Below, piece by piece: positions 16,052-24,968 of a DNA stretch of 64,000 nucleotides (positions within the stretch are counted from its first letter, which is position 1; each line of letters begins with the position of its first letter). Below the pieces are notes generated by a model. That model did no database searches and had not been told where the DNA came from. It worked only from the letters and a program-made list of their open reading frames with translations. The translations under genes were made by a program, and so were the position numbers. This DNA is from Bradyrhizobium genosp. L (GTDB lineage Bacteria > Pseudomonadota > Alphaproteobacteria > Rhizobiales > Xanthobacteraceae). The stretch spans positions 6,845,501 through 6,909,500 of the forward strand of contig NZ_CP061378.1 in assembly GCF_015624485.1 (NCBI RefSeq). The letters are read 5' to 3'.

Positions 16052-18145
16052 TTGGCCGCGCCCCGACAGGACAGGACCACGGGACGGCTGCCGGGCTTCG
16101 GCCAGCAGGGCCGCTTCCGCATCGTCCAGTTGCTGCGCGCGGTCCCGATCCGCTGGCGCATCCTGTCGATCGCGCTGCTCAACTCCGCCGTCGTGATCGT
16201 GCTCGCGGTCTTGATCTGGAACGGCTCCAAGGGGCTCGGCTCGGCCTGGGAGGATGTCCGCCAGGTCCGCGAATCCGACAAGATCCTGGCCAGGCTCGAA
16301 AGCGAGACCTCGCGGCTGCAGAACCTGATCCACCGCTATATCAACCAGCCGAGCCCGGATCTGTTCGCGGAGATCCTGCTGCTGCGCGAGGCGGTGCTGG
16401 GAACGCTGACCAACCGCGCCTCCACCGATCCGATGCTCTCCGGCTCGGTGGAGGAGCTCGAACGCGCCACCAGCCGCTTCCTCGACGGCTTCGGCGAATT
16501 GCGCGGCCTGCAGACCAAGATCACCAAGACCTATGACGATCAGGTTCTGGCGCCGACCCGGGACATGGCCGGTCTCTATTCGATCATCGAGGGCGCGACC
16601 GGCCATCGCGACGCGCTGATCTGGCCGGCGCTGGGCAAGTCCCGCGAAGCGTTCACCTCGCTCCTGGTCGCCGCCAACACCTATTATCTCTCGCTCTCCT
16701 CGACGTCCGCCGACGAGGCTCGCCGCAATATCGATACGATCGAGAACACGATCCCCGTCATGACCGATCTGGCGGAGAATGACCTGCAGCGCATGGGGCT
16801 GGCGCGGCTCAAGGTCAAGACCGCGGAGCTGCGCGACGGGCTCGCCAGGCTCAGCGAACAGCTCACGAGCCGCACCGATTTGTTGCGCAACTCGATCGAC
16901 GCCAGCCAGGCCGACGCGATCGGCGCGATCGACGGCCTCTCGGTCAAGATGCGCCAACGCGAGCAGAAGGCGCAGGAGCGGTTCGACCGCACCTTGTACT
17001 CGATTACGCGCCGGGTGATGCTGATCGCGGTGCTCTTCCTCGGCATCATCCTGTCCGCCGGCGTGATGATCGCGCTGTCGATCCGGCTGCCGCTGGCGCA
17101 GATCATGGCGTCGATGCGCGCCATCACCTCGGGCGATTACGACCGTCCGGTGCAAGGCACTTCCGCCAAGGACGAGATCGGCGCGATGGCCCGCGCGGTC
17201 GAGGTGTTCCGCGAGAACGCCATCGCCAAGGACAAGACCGAGGACGAGCTGCGCACCGCCAAGGAGAAGGCCGAGACCGCGCTGCTGGAGCTCAACGCCG
17301 CGCAGCAGAACCTGATCGACGCCGAGCGGCTTGCCGCGCTGGGCGGCCTGGTCGCCGGCGTCGCGCACGAGGTCAACAACCCGATCGGCATCAGCCTGAC
17401 GGTCGCCTCGAGCTTCGCCCGGCGCGCCGAGATATTCGAGAGCGACCTGAAGACCGAGCCATTGCGCCGCTCCAGGCTCGACGAATTCGTCCGCAGCTCG
17501 CGCGATGCGGCGCAGCAACTGGTCGCCAATTTGCAACGCGCCGGCGAGCTGATCCAGTCCTTCAAGCAGGTCGCGGTCGACCGGTCGCACGCCGAGCGGC
17601 GCCAGTTCGGCCTGAGCGAATCGACCGACCAGATCGTGGCGAGCCTGCGGCCGGTGTTGAAGAAGGCCGTCATCACGCTGATGGTCGACGTGCCCGAGGG
17701 CCTCCTGATCGACGGCTATCCCGGCGCCTACGGCCAGATCTTAACCAATCTTTTCCTCAACGCCGTCAATCATGCCTTCGCCGATGGCCGCACCGGCACG
17801 ATCACGATCTCGGCGCGCGGGCGCGGCGCCGACGATGTCGAGATCATCTTCGCCGACGACGGCGCCGGCATGACGCCGGACGTGCAGCGGCAGGCGTTCG
17901 ACCCGTTCTTCACGACGCGCCGCAACGAAGGCGGCACCGGCCTCGGCCTCCATATCGTCTACAACCTGGTCACCCAGCAGCTCGGCGGCCGCATGATGCT
18001 GGAGTCAAGGGTAGGACAAGGCACCACTTTTCGCATTATCATGCCCAGGATCGCCAAAGGGCAGCCGACGGACCAGCCCAAGATCACTGACGCAGCAGCC
18101 GACGGAACCAGTCAATGGCCGAACAGGACGATGTCCTCCAACTGA
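16052..18145 (+). CDS. Membrane sensor histidine kinase
   Basis: 697 aa. Membrane helix 1 at about 37-57 and helix 2 at about 321-345 flank a roughly 260-residue periplasmic region rich in predicted coiled coil, the likely docking site for the upstream receptor. Then HAMP (about 346-395), a coiled linker, the phosphoacceptor helix with H439 in LAALGGLVAGVAHEVNNPIG, and the ATPase domain with N-box LTNLFLNAVNHA, DDGAGM, and GGTGLGLHIVYNLV. Organisation resembles DctB/NtrB-type kinases. The start is TTG at 16052, with GGAG about 10 nt upstream; the next gene overlaps by 31 nt, implying coupled translation. Confidence 0.92.
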   Translation: MAAPRQDRTTGRLPGFGQQGRFRIVQLLRAVPIRWRILSIALLNSAVVIVLAVLIWNGSKGLGSAWEDVRQVRESDKILARLESETSRLQNLIHRYINQPSPDLFAEILLLREAVLGTLTNRASTDPMLSGSVEELERATSRFLDGFGELRGLQTKITKTYDDQVLAPTRDMAGLYSIIEGATGHRDALIWPALGKSREAFTSLLVAANTYYLSLSSTSADEARRNIDTIENTIPVMTDLAENDLQRMGLARLKVKTAELRDGLARLSEQLTSRTDLLRNSIDASQADAIGAIDGLSVKMRQREQKAQERFDRTLYSITRRVMLIAVLFLGIILSAGVMIALSIRLPLAQIMASMRAITSGDYDRPVQGTSAKDEIGAMARAVEVFRENAIAKDKTEDELRTAKEKAETALLELNAAQQNLIDAERLAALGGLVAGVAHEVNNPIGISLTVASSFARRAEIFESDLKTEPLRRSRLDEFVRSSRDAAQQLVANLQRAGELIQSFKQVAVDRSHAERRQFGLSESTDQIVASLRPVLKKAVITLMVDVPEGLLIDGYPGAYGQILTNLFLNAVNHAFADGRTGTITISARGRGADDVEIIFADDGAGMTPDVQRQAFDPFFTTRRNEGGTGLGLHIVYNLVTQQLGGRMMLESRVGQGTTFRIIMPRIAKGQPTDQPKITDAAADGTSQWPNRTMSSN

Positions 18146-19863
18146 TCGACGACACCGAGAGCCCCCCGGAGGACTCGCCGGTCCGGAAATGGAAGATCGC
18201 CGTCATCGACGACGATCACGCCGTGCATGAGGGCACCCGCTTCGCGCTGAGCGACTATAATCTGAACGGCGCGACGCTGGAGATCCTCTCGGCCTATTCC
18301 GCGGCCGAAGGCCGCACGCTGATGCGGGACAATCCCGATATCGCCGCCGTGCTGCTCGACGTCATCATGGAGACCGACGTCGCCGGTCTCGAGCTCGTCG
18401 AATACATCCGCAACGAGATCAAGAACGAGACCGTCCGCATCATCCTGCGCACCGGCCAGCCCGGCCAGGCGCCGGAGCGGCGCGTCATCGTGCAGTACGA
18501 CATCAACGACTACAAGGCGAAGACCGAGCTCACCGCCGACAAGCTGTTCACCTCGCTGACCGCGGCGCTGCGCAGCTACCAGCAGCTCGAACGCATGGTG
18601 CAGACCAGGCGCGGGCTCGAGATCATCATCGACGCCGCCTCCACGCTGTACGACTTCAAGTCGATGCAGCGGCTCGCCGAGGGCGTGCTGACCCAGCTCG
18701 CCTCGCTGCTCAACGTCGACTGCGCCGGCATCCTCGTGCTGCGCGACGACGGCAATGCCGCGGCGGCCGACTTCTCGGTGCTGGCCTGCTCGGGCTGCTA
18801 CAGCCGCTTCATCGGCACCACCTCCTCGAAGGCGCTCGATCCGGACCTGCGCTCGATGGTCGAGGAAGCCTTCCATCGCCGCAAGAACGAATTCGCCGAC
18901 CATCGCAGCGTGCTCTATTCGCGCACCGGGTCTGGCCGCGAAGTGGTGGTACTGCTGCAGGCCGAGCGCCAGCTCTCCGACACCGACCGCGCGCTGGTCG
19001 AGATCTTCTCCAGCCGGCTGTCGATCGCGTTCGACAACGTGATCCTGTACCAGCAGCTGCACGAGGCCAACAGCCAGCTCGAGGACCGCGTCGCGCAGCG
19101 TACCCGTGCGCTGATGCAGGCCAACCGGCGGCTGTCGGCGCAGTGGCTGCGGCTGCAGCGCGCCAACGGCTTCAAGAACGAGATTTTGGGCACCGTCGCC
19201 CACGATCTGAAGAACCCGCTCGGCGTGATCCTCGGCCGCACCGAGATGCTGACCGAATTGATCGGCGCCGGCTCGCCCAAGGAAAACGTCACCGCGCAGG
19301 TCGAGCACATCAGGGACGCCACCAAACGATTGACCTCGATGGTCGATCATCTGATCTCGGATGCGATGGCCGACGCCTTCGACATCACCATCCGCCGCGA
19401 GCCGGTCGATGTCGCCGGGCTGGTCAACGAGGTGACCGAGGCCAATTTGCCGTCGGCGGTCAACAAGCAGCAGAGCATCTCGGTGTCCGGGCCGGATCAC
19501 TTCGTCACGATGTGCGATGCCGACCGGATCCGCGAGGCGATCGACAACCTCGTCAGCAACGCCATCAAATATTCGCCGATCGGCGGCAAGATCACGGTCA
19601 GCGTCCGCCATGAGGGCGACAACACCGTGATCCGGATCGCCGACCAGGGCCCCGGCCTCAGCCCGGAGGACCTCGGGCGGCTGTTCGGCCGGTTCCAGCG
19701 GCTGTCGGCCAAGCCGACCGCGGGCGAGAGCTCGACCGGCCTCGGGCTTTCGATCGTCAAGCGCATCATCGACATGCATGGCGGCCATGTGACCGCGCAG
19801 AGCCCCGGCCCCGGACAGGGCTCGACCTTTACGGTTACACTGCCGGCGACAGAGCACGCATGA
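18115..19863 (+). CDS. Soluble hybrid: receiver + DUF3369/GAF-like + histidine kinase
   Basis: 582-aa cytoplasmic protein. N-terminal receiver with acidic pocket IDDDH and phosphoacceptor D82 (VLLDVIMETD). The region from about 150 to 315, beginning LERMVQTRRGLEIIIDAAS, is a DUF3369/GAF-type sensory domain found in such hybrids. A coiled coil leads to the HisKA helix with H363 in LGTVAHDLKNPLGVILGRTE and an ATPase domain with IDNLVSNAIKYSP, IADQGPGL and STGLGLSIVKRIID. It has no membrane segment. It probably receives phosphate from the upstream membrane kinase at D82 and passes signal to the OmpR-type regulator whose start overlaps its stop by ATGA. Confidence 0.9.
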   Translation: MAEQDDVLQLIDDTESPPEDSPVRKWKIAVIDDDHAVHEGTRFALSDYNLNGATLEILSAYSAAEGRTLMRDNPDIAAVLLDVIMETDVAGLELVEYIRNEIKNETVRIILRTGQPGQAPERRVIVQYDINDYKAKTELTADKLFTSLTAALRSYQQLERMVQTRRGLEIIIDAASTLYDFKSMQRLAEGVLTQLASLLNVDCAGILVLRDDGNAAAADFSVLACSGCYSRFIGTTSSKALDPDLRSMVEEAFHRRKNEFADHRSVLYSRTGSGREVVVLLQAERQLSDTDRALVEIFSSRLSIAFDNVILYQQLHEANSQLEDRVAQRTRALMQANRRLSAQWLRLQRANGFKNEILGTVAHDLKNPLGVILGRTEMLTELIGAGSPKENVTAQVEHIRDATKRLTSMVDHLISDAMADAFDITIRREPVDVAGLVNEVTEANLPSAVNKQQSISVSGPDHFVTMCDADRIREAIDNLVSNAIKYSPIGGKITVSVRHEGDNTVIRIADQGPGLSPEDLGRLFGRFQRLSAKPTAGESSTGLGLSIVKRIIDMHGGHVTAQSPGPGQGSTFTVTLPATEHA

Positions 19864-20597
19864 GCCAGACACCGCATATCTTCATCGTCGACGACGAGGC
19901 GCCGGCCCGGGAGATGGTCGGCGATTACCTCAAGATGCACGGTTTTGGGGTCACCCTGTGCGACGGCGGCAAGAGCCTGCGCAAGGAGATCGAGACCAGC
20001 GTGCCCGACCTCGTGGTGCTCGACCTCAACATGCCCGAGGAAGACGGGCTGTCGATCATCCGCGACCTCAAGAGCAAGATCAACGTCCCCGTCATCATGC
20101 TGACAGCTACTGCCAGCCCGATCGACCGCGTGGTCGGGCTCGAGCTCGGCGCCGACGACTATGTGGCGAAGCCCTGCGAGCTGCGCGAGCTGATGGCCCG
20201 CATCCGCTCGGTGCTGCGGCGGAGCGGGCCGGCCAAGCCCGCCGCACCGGAACCGGCCGCGGCCAAGGCCGACAAGGAACAATTGGTGCGGTTCGGCACC
20301 AAATGGCTCGATCTGGAGGCCCAGGCGCTGCGCGACGACGAAGGCAACGAGCACCCGCTGACCGCCTCCGAATTCGGCCTGCTCAAGGTGTTCGCGGCCA
20401 ACCCCAAGCGCGTGCTGTCGCGCGAGCGGCTGCTGGAACTCGCCAATGCCCGCGACGCCGAAGCCTTCGACCGCGCCGTCGACCTGCGCATCATGCGCAT
20501 CCGCCGCAAGATCGAGTTCGATCCGACCAAGCCGTCGGTGATCCGCACCATCAGAGGCGGCGGCTATCTGTTCTCGCCGACCGGCGACAAGGCCTAA
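19860..20597 (+). CDS. OmpR/PhoB-family response regulator
   Basis: 245 aa. Receiver domain with acidic residues VDDE at 10-13, phosphoacceptor D55 (LVVLDLNMPEEDG) and conserved lysine in DDYVAKPCELREL. The linker is alanine/proline-rich (PAKPAAPEPAAAKAD). The C-terminal winged helix shows HPLTASEFGLLKVFAANPKR, RAVDLRIMRIRRKIE and IRTIRGGGYLF. Its start overlaps the preceding stop (ATGA). It is the only DNA-binding protein of the operon, so it is the expected output; the divergent UgpB-like gene and its own operon promoter are natural candidate targets. Confidence 0.93.
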   Translation: MSQTPHIFIVDDEAPAREMVGDYLKMHGFGVTLCDGGKSLRKEIETSVPDLVVLDLNMPEEDGLSIIRDLKSKINVPVIMLTATASPIDRVVGLELGADDYVAKPCELRELMARIRSVLRRSGPAKPAAPEPAAAKADKEQLVRFGTKWLDLEAQALRDDEGNEHPLTASEFGLLKVFAANPKRVLSRERLLELANARDAEAFDRAVDLRIMRIRRKIEFDPTKPSVIRTIRGGGYLFSPTGDKA

Positions 20598-20598
20598 T

Positions 20599-20715
20599 GT
20601 CGTCCCGGCGAAAGCCGGGACCCATAACCACGACGGGTGGTTGTTGGAAGATCGTCGCGCCGCTCGCCCATTACAACCGCCGCGGCGTATGGGTCCCGGC
20701 CTTCGCCGGGACGAC
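20599..20715. repeat. Palindromic repeat, GTCGTCCCGGCGAA family
   Basis: Arms GTCGTCCCGGCGAAAGCCGG with GACCCATAACCAC, and TATGGGTCCCGGCC with TTCGCCGGGACGAC, separated by about 50 bp. It begins one base after the response-regulator stop and may serve as a transcript end. Confidence 0.9.
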
Positions 20716-20790
20716 GGATAGCTGTGCGGCACGCACGGAATCCATGTCGTCAAGGCTGTCAATTCGCGCAGAAATCCCTAAGTTTCCGCC

Positions 20791-23700
20791 ATGCCGAAGA
20801 CAGCCCCCCAAGCCCCCGCCAAATCCGCTTCCAAAGCCGCGGAGACCGACGCGCCAAAGCCCGTTGCCGCCAAGGCGGCCGCGAAGGGCGACCACATCTT
20901 CCTGGTCGATGGCTCGGGCTACATCTTCCGCGCCTATCACGCGCTGCCGCCGCTGAACCGCAAATCGGACGGGCTGCAGGTCAACGCCGTGCTCGGCTTC
21001 TGCAACATGCTGTGGAAGCTGCTGCGCGAGATGCCCGAGGACAACCGGCCGACGCATCTGGCGATCATCTTCGACAAGTCGGAGATCACCTTCCGCAACA
21101 AACTCTATCCCGACTACAAGGCGCACCGGCCGCCGGCGCCGGACGATCTGATCCCGCAATTCGCGCTGATCCGCGAGGCGGTGCGCGCCTTCGAGTTGCC
21201 CTGCCTCGAGCAGGTCGGCTTCGAGGCCGACGACCTGATCGCGACCTATGCCCGGCTCGCCAGCGAGCGCGGCGCGACCACGACGATCGTGTCATCGGAC
21301 AAGGATCTGATGCAGCTCGTCACCGACAAGGTGGTGATGTTCGACACCATGAAGGACCGCCGCATCGGCCGCGACGAGGTGATCGAGAAGTTCGGCGTGC
21401 CGCCGGAGAAAGTCGTCGAAGTGCAGGCGCTGGCCGGCGACTCCACCGACAACGTGCCCGGCGTGCCCGGCATCGGCATCAAGACCGCCGCGCAGCTGAT
21501 CATCGAATATGGCGATCTCGAGCAGCTCTTGTTCCGCGCCACCGAGATCAAGCAGCCGAAGCGGCGCGAGGCGCTGCTGGAGAATGCCGAGAAGGCGCGG
21601 ATCTCGCGGCAACTGGTGCTGCTCGACGACAAGGTCGAGCTCGACGTGCCGCTCGATGATCTCGCCGTGCACGAGCCTGACTCGCGCAAGCTGGTCGCCT
21701 TCCTCAAGGCGATGGAGTTCTCCACCCTGACCCGCCGCGTCGCCGACTTCGCGCAGATCGATCCGGCCAATGTCGAGGCCGATCCCGGCAACAAGAGCGG
21801 CGCCAGCGTGTTCTCGCCGCTGCCGCCGTCGGACGTGACGCCGGCGCCCGGCGACGCGTCAGCTGCCGCGGCGGCGCCAGCCAGGGAACGCGCCAAGCCG
21901 AGCGGCGCCCGCGACGACAAGAATTCGAGCCTGAAGGGCACGCCGGCCGCGCTGGCGGAGAGCAGCGGCGAGGCGATCAAGCACATCGGCTTCGATCGCA
22001 AGGCCTACCAGACGATCGGCAGCCTCGATCAGCTGAAGACCTTCGTCGCGCGCGTGCAGGACACCGGCTATGTCGCGATCGAGGCGATGTCCGACTCGAT
22101 CGACCCGATGCAGGCCGAGCTCTCGGGGCTGGCGCTGGCGGTGGCGCCGAACGAGGCCTGCTATGTGCCGCTCGGCCACCGGCAGCCCGGCGGCGGCGCC
22201 GGCCTGTTCGACGCCGGCCTCGCGCCGGGCCAGCTCAACGCCGCCGAGGCGCTTACCGCACTGAAGCCGGTGCTGGAATCCGCCGGCATCCAGAAGGTCG
22301 GCTGCAACGTCAAGTTCACCGAGGTGATGCTGGCGCAGCACGGCATCACCTTGCGCAACACCGACGACGCCCAATTGATGTCCTATGCGCTCGATGCCGG
22401 CCGCGGCTCGCATGCGCCGGAGGCGCTGGCCGAGCGCTGGTTCGGCCATGCGGTGGTCAATTACGGCGGCCTGGTCGGCAGCGGCAAGGGCAAGCTGACC
22501 TTCGATCAGGTCACGATCGACAAGGCCACCGAATACGCTGCCGAAAGCGCCGACGTGATCCTGCGGCTGTGGCGCGTGCTGAAGCCGCGCCTCGTCGCCG
22601 AGCGGATGACGACGGTCTACGAGACGCTGGAGCGGCCGCTGGTCGCGGTGCTGGCGCGGATGGAACGCCGCGGCATCTCGATCGACCGCCAGGTGCTGTC
22701 GCGGCTATCAGGGGATTTCGCCCAGACCGCCGCGCGCGTCGAGGCCGAGATCCAGGAGATCGCCGGCGAGCCGGTCAATGTCGGCAGCCCCAAGCAGATC
22801 GGCGACATCATCTTCGGCAAGATGGGATTGTCCGGCGGCACCAAGACCAAGACCGGCGCGTGGTCGACCACCGCGCAGGTGCTCGACGATCTCGCCGAGC
22901 AGGGCCACGAATTCCCCAAGAAGATCCTGGAGTGGCGCCAGGTCTCGAAGCTGAAATCGACCTACACCGACGCGCTGCCGAACTACGTCAACCCGCAGAC
23001 CCATCGCGTGCACACCACCTACGCGCTGGCCGCGACGACGACCGGCCGGCTGTCGTCGAACGAGCCGAACCTGCAGAACATCCCCGTTCGTACCGAGGAC
23101 GGTCGCAAAATCCGCCGCGCCTTCATCGCGACACCGGGCCACAAGCTGGTGTCGGCTGACTACTCTCAAATTGAATTGCGGCTGCTCGCCGAGATCGCCG
23201 ACGTGCCGGTGCTGCGGCAGGCGTTCCGCGACGGGCTCGACATTCACGCGATGACCGCGTCGGAGATGTTCGGCGTGCCGATCAAGGACATGCCGAGCGA
23301 AGTGCGCCGCCGCGCCAAGGCGATCAATTTCGGCATCATCTACGGCATCTCGGCGTTCGGCCTCGCCAACCAGCTCAGTATCGCCCGCGAGGAAGCCTCG
23401 GCCTACATCAAGAAATACTTCGAGCGCTTCCCCGGCATCCGCGCCTATATGGACGAGACCAAGGATGCTTGCCGCAGGAACGGCTACGTCACGACGCTGT
23501 TCGGCCGCAAGATGTATTATCCCGACATCAAGGCCTCCAATGCCTCGGTGCGCGCCTTCAACGAGCGCGCCGCGATCAACGCCCGCCTGCAGGGCACCGC
23601 CGCCGACATCATCCGCCGCGCCATGATCCGGGTCGAGGGCGCGCTGGCCGAGAAGAAGCTGTCGGCGCAGATGCTGCTGCAGGTGCATGACGAACTGATC

Positions 23701-23844
23701 TTCGAGGTGCCGGACGACGAGGTCGCCGCGACGCTGCCCGTGGTGCAGAAGGTGATGCAGGACGCGCCATTCCCGGCGGTGCTGCTGTCGCTGCCGCTCC
23801 AGGTCGACGCGCGAGCGGCGACCAATTGGGACGAGGCGCACTAG
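20791..23844 (+). CDS. polA: DNA polymerase I with substituted proofreading site
   Basis: 1017 aa. After a 33-residue Ala/Lys-rich leader comes the 5'-3' exonuclease (FLVDGSGYIFRAYHAL, GFEADDLIATYA, SSDKDLMQLV, GDSTDNVPGVPGIG). A low-complexity linker (about 330-395) leads to the 3'-5' exonuclease fold. There the DxE motif reads VAIEAMSD (E431, M433), the KYD motif reads KFT (T510) and the YAAED motif reads YAAES (S586), so all four metal ligands known in E. coli Pol I are changed. Polymerase motifs A (DYSQIELRLLAEI), B (RRAKAINFGIIYGIS) and C (QVHDELIFEVP) are intact. Expected roles: Okazaki-fragment processing and repair synthesis, without proofreading. Confidence 0.96.
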   Translation: MPKTAPQAPAKSASKAAETDAPKPVAAKAAAKGDHIFLVDGSGYIFRAYHALPPLNRKSDGLQVNAVLGFCNMLWKLLREMPEDNRPTHLAIIFDKSEITFRNKLYPDYKAHRPPAPDDLIPQFALIREAVRAFELPCLEQVGFEADDLIATYARLASERGATTTIVSSDKDLMQLVTDKVVMFDTMKDRRIGRDEVIEKFGVPPEKVVEVQALAGDSTDNVPGVPGIGIKTAAQLIIEYGDLEQLLFRATEIKQPKRREALLENAEKARISRQLVLLDDKVELDVPLDDLAVHEPDSRKLVAFLKAMEFSTLTRRVADFAQIDPANVEADPGNKSGASVFSPLPPSDVTPAPGDASAAAAAPARERAKPSGARDDKNSSLKGTPAALAESSGEAIKHIGFDRKAYQTIGSLDQLKTFVARVQDTGYVAIEAMSDSIDPMQAELSGLALAVAPNEACYVPLGHRQPGGGAGLFDAGLAPGQLNAAEALTALKPVLESAGIQKVGCNVKFTEVMLAQHGITLRNTDDAQLMSYALDAGRGSHAPEALAERWFGHAVVNYGGLVGSGKGKLTFDQVTIDKATEYAAESADVILRLWRVLKPRLVAERMTTVYETLERPLVAVLARMERRGISIDRQVLSRLSGDFAQTAARVEAEIQEIAGEPVNVGSPKQIGDIIFGKMGLSGGTKTKTGAWSTTAQVLDDLAEQGHEFPKKILEWRQVSKLKSTYTDALPNYVNPQTHRVHTTYALAATTTGRLSSNEPNLQNIPVRTEDGRKIRRAFIATPGHKLVSADYSQIELRLLAEIADVPVLRQAFRDGLDIHAMTASEMFGVPIKDMPSEVRRRAKAINFGIIYGISAFGLANQLSIAREEASAYIKKYFERFPGIRAYMDETKDACRRNGYVTTLFGRKMYYPDIKASNASVRAFNERAAINARLQGTAADIIRRAMIRVEGALAEKKLSAQMLLQVHDELIFEVPDDEVAATLPVVQKVMQDAPFPAVLLSLPLQVDARAATNWDEAH

Positions 23845-23867
23845 CGAAGCCGCGCATGCGGCTCCGC

Positions 23868-24086
23868 TCCAGGTAAGGTGAGCACCTGCAGACGGGCTCC
23901 CTCCCCCCTTGCGGGGGAGGGTTGGGGAGAGGGGTGCCACACGGGTGGTCTCTCGATCGCGCGTGAACGACGCGAGCGATCTTGCGAGACAAACGTTCGC
24001 CTCAATCATCGCGCCCGCGGCTACCCCTCTCCCCACCCTCTCCCGCAAGGGGAGAGGGAGCCTGACCGATGTGCTCACCTTACTTG
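23868..24086. repeat. Long paired palindrome (AAGGTGAGCAC ... GTGCTCACCTT)
   Basis: Left half 23873-23938 and right half 24024-24086 are inverted relative to each other: AAGGTGAGCACCTGCAGACG with GGCTCCCTCCCCC faces GGGAGAGGGAGCC with GACCGATGTGCTCACCTTAC. The inner arms GTTGGGGAGAGGGG / CCCCTCTCCCCACC also pair. It occupies most of the 371 bp between polA and the LysE gene. Same family as 10309. Confidence 0.8.
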
Positions 24087-24215
24087 CAGTGTGCAATTAG
24101 TCGTTTCCAAATCCTCGCACCGGCGTTTCGGCGACATTGCTCCGAGAGCAATTCAAACGTGGCCTCGCACCACACCGCGCGCTAAACATGCGCGCATCCC
24201 CTCGCGAGTCTTCTC

Positions 24216-24851
24216 ATGCCCCACACATCCGCTTTGCTCGGCTTTGCGTTCGTCTCGCTCGGCATGGTGCTGACGCCGGGGCCGAACATGATCTATTTGA
24301 TCTCGCGCTCGATCACGCAAGGGCCGGCGGCCGGCATCGTGTCGCTCGGCGGCGTGGCGCTCGGCTTCGTGTTCTACATGCTATGCGCGGCGTTCGGCAT
24401 CACAGCGCTCTTGTTCGCGATCCCCTACGCCTATGACGCGCTGCGCTTCGCCGGCGCGGCCTATCTGCTGTGGCTGGCGTGGCAGGCCGTGAGGCCCGGC
24501 GGCCGCTCGCCGTTCCAGGTCAAGCAGCTTCAGGTCGATGGCCCGCACAAACTGTTCGCGATGGGCTTCGTCACCAACCTATTGAATCCGAAGATCGCGA
24601 TGCTCTATCTGGCGTTGCTGCCGCAGTTCATCGATCCCGTCGGCGGCAGCGTGCTGGCGCAGTCGGTGATGCTCGGCTCGATCCAGATCGTGATCAGCGT
24701 CAGCGTCAATGCGACGATCGCGCTCGCCGCCGGCTCGATCGCGGTGTTCCTCGGCACGCGCCCGACCTGGCTTTTGGTGCAGCGCTGGCTGATGGGCACG
24801 GTGCTGGCGGGGCTCGCTATGAAGATGGCGCTGGAGGCGCGGAGGGCGTGA
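24216..24851 (+). CDS. LysE/RhtB-family exporter
   Basis: 211-aa inner-membrane protein with about six hydrophobic helices. The family signature is near the N-terminus: LGMVLTPGPNMIYLISRSIT, with the PGP(N) motif, then the central NLLNPKIAMLYLALLPQFID. Family members export amino acids, homoserine lactones or similar; the substrate cannot be told from sequence. ATG 24216 is used; no strong ribosome-binding site precedes it. It stands alone, with palindromic repeats on both sides. Confidence 0.9.
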   Translation: MPHTSALLGFAFVSLGMVLTPGPNMIYLISRSITQGPAAGIVSLGGVALGFVFYMLCAAFGITALLFAIPYAYDALRFAGAAYLLWLAWQAVRPGGRSPFQVKQLQVDGPHKLFAMGFVTNLLNPKIAMLYLALLPQFIDPVGGSVLAQSVMLGSIQIVISVSVNATIALAAGSIAVFLGTRPTWLLVQRWLMGTVLAGLAMKMALEARRA

Positions 24852-24860
24852 GCCCAACTC

Positions 24861-24960
24861 GTCATGCGCGGGCTTGACCCGCGTATCCATCGTCTGCGTG
24901 AGCAGACAGACAAAGCCTTTCGCGAAGAGGATGGATTGCCGGGTCAAGCCCGGCAATGAC
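24861..24960. repeat. Palindromic repeat, GTCATGCCCGGGCTTGAC family
   Basis: Left arm GTCATGCGCGGGCTTGACCC, right arm GGGTCAAGCCCGGCAATGAC, separated by a spacer of about 60 bp. It lies between convergent LysE and GST genes, where it could terminate both transcripts. Confidence 0.88.
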
Positions 24961-24968
24961 ACAGCCCA

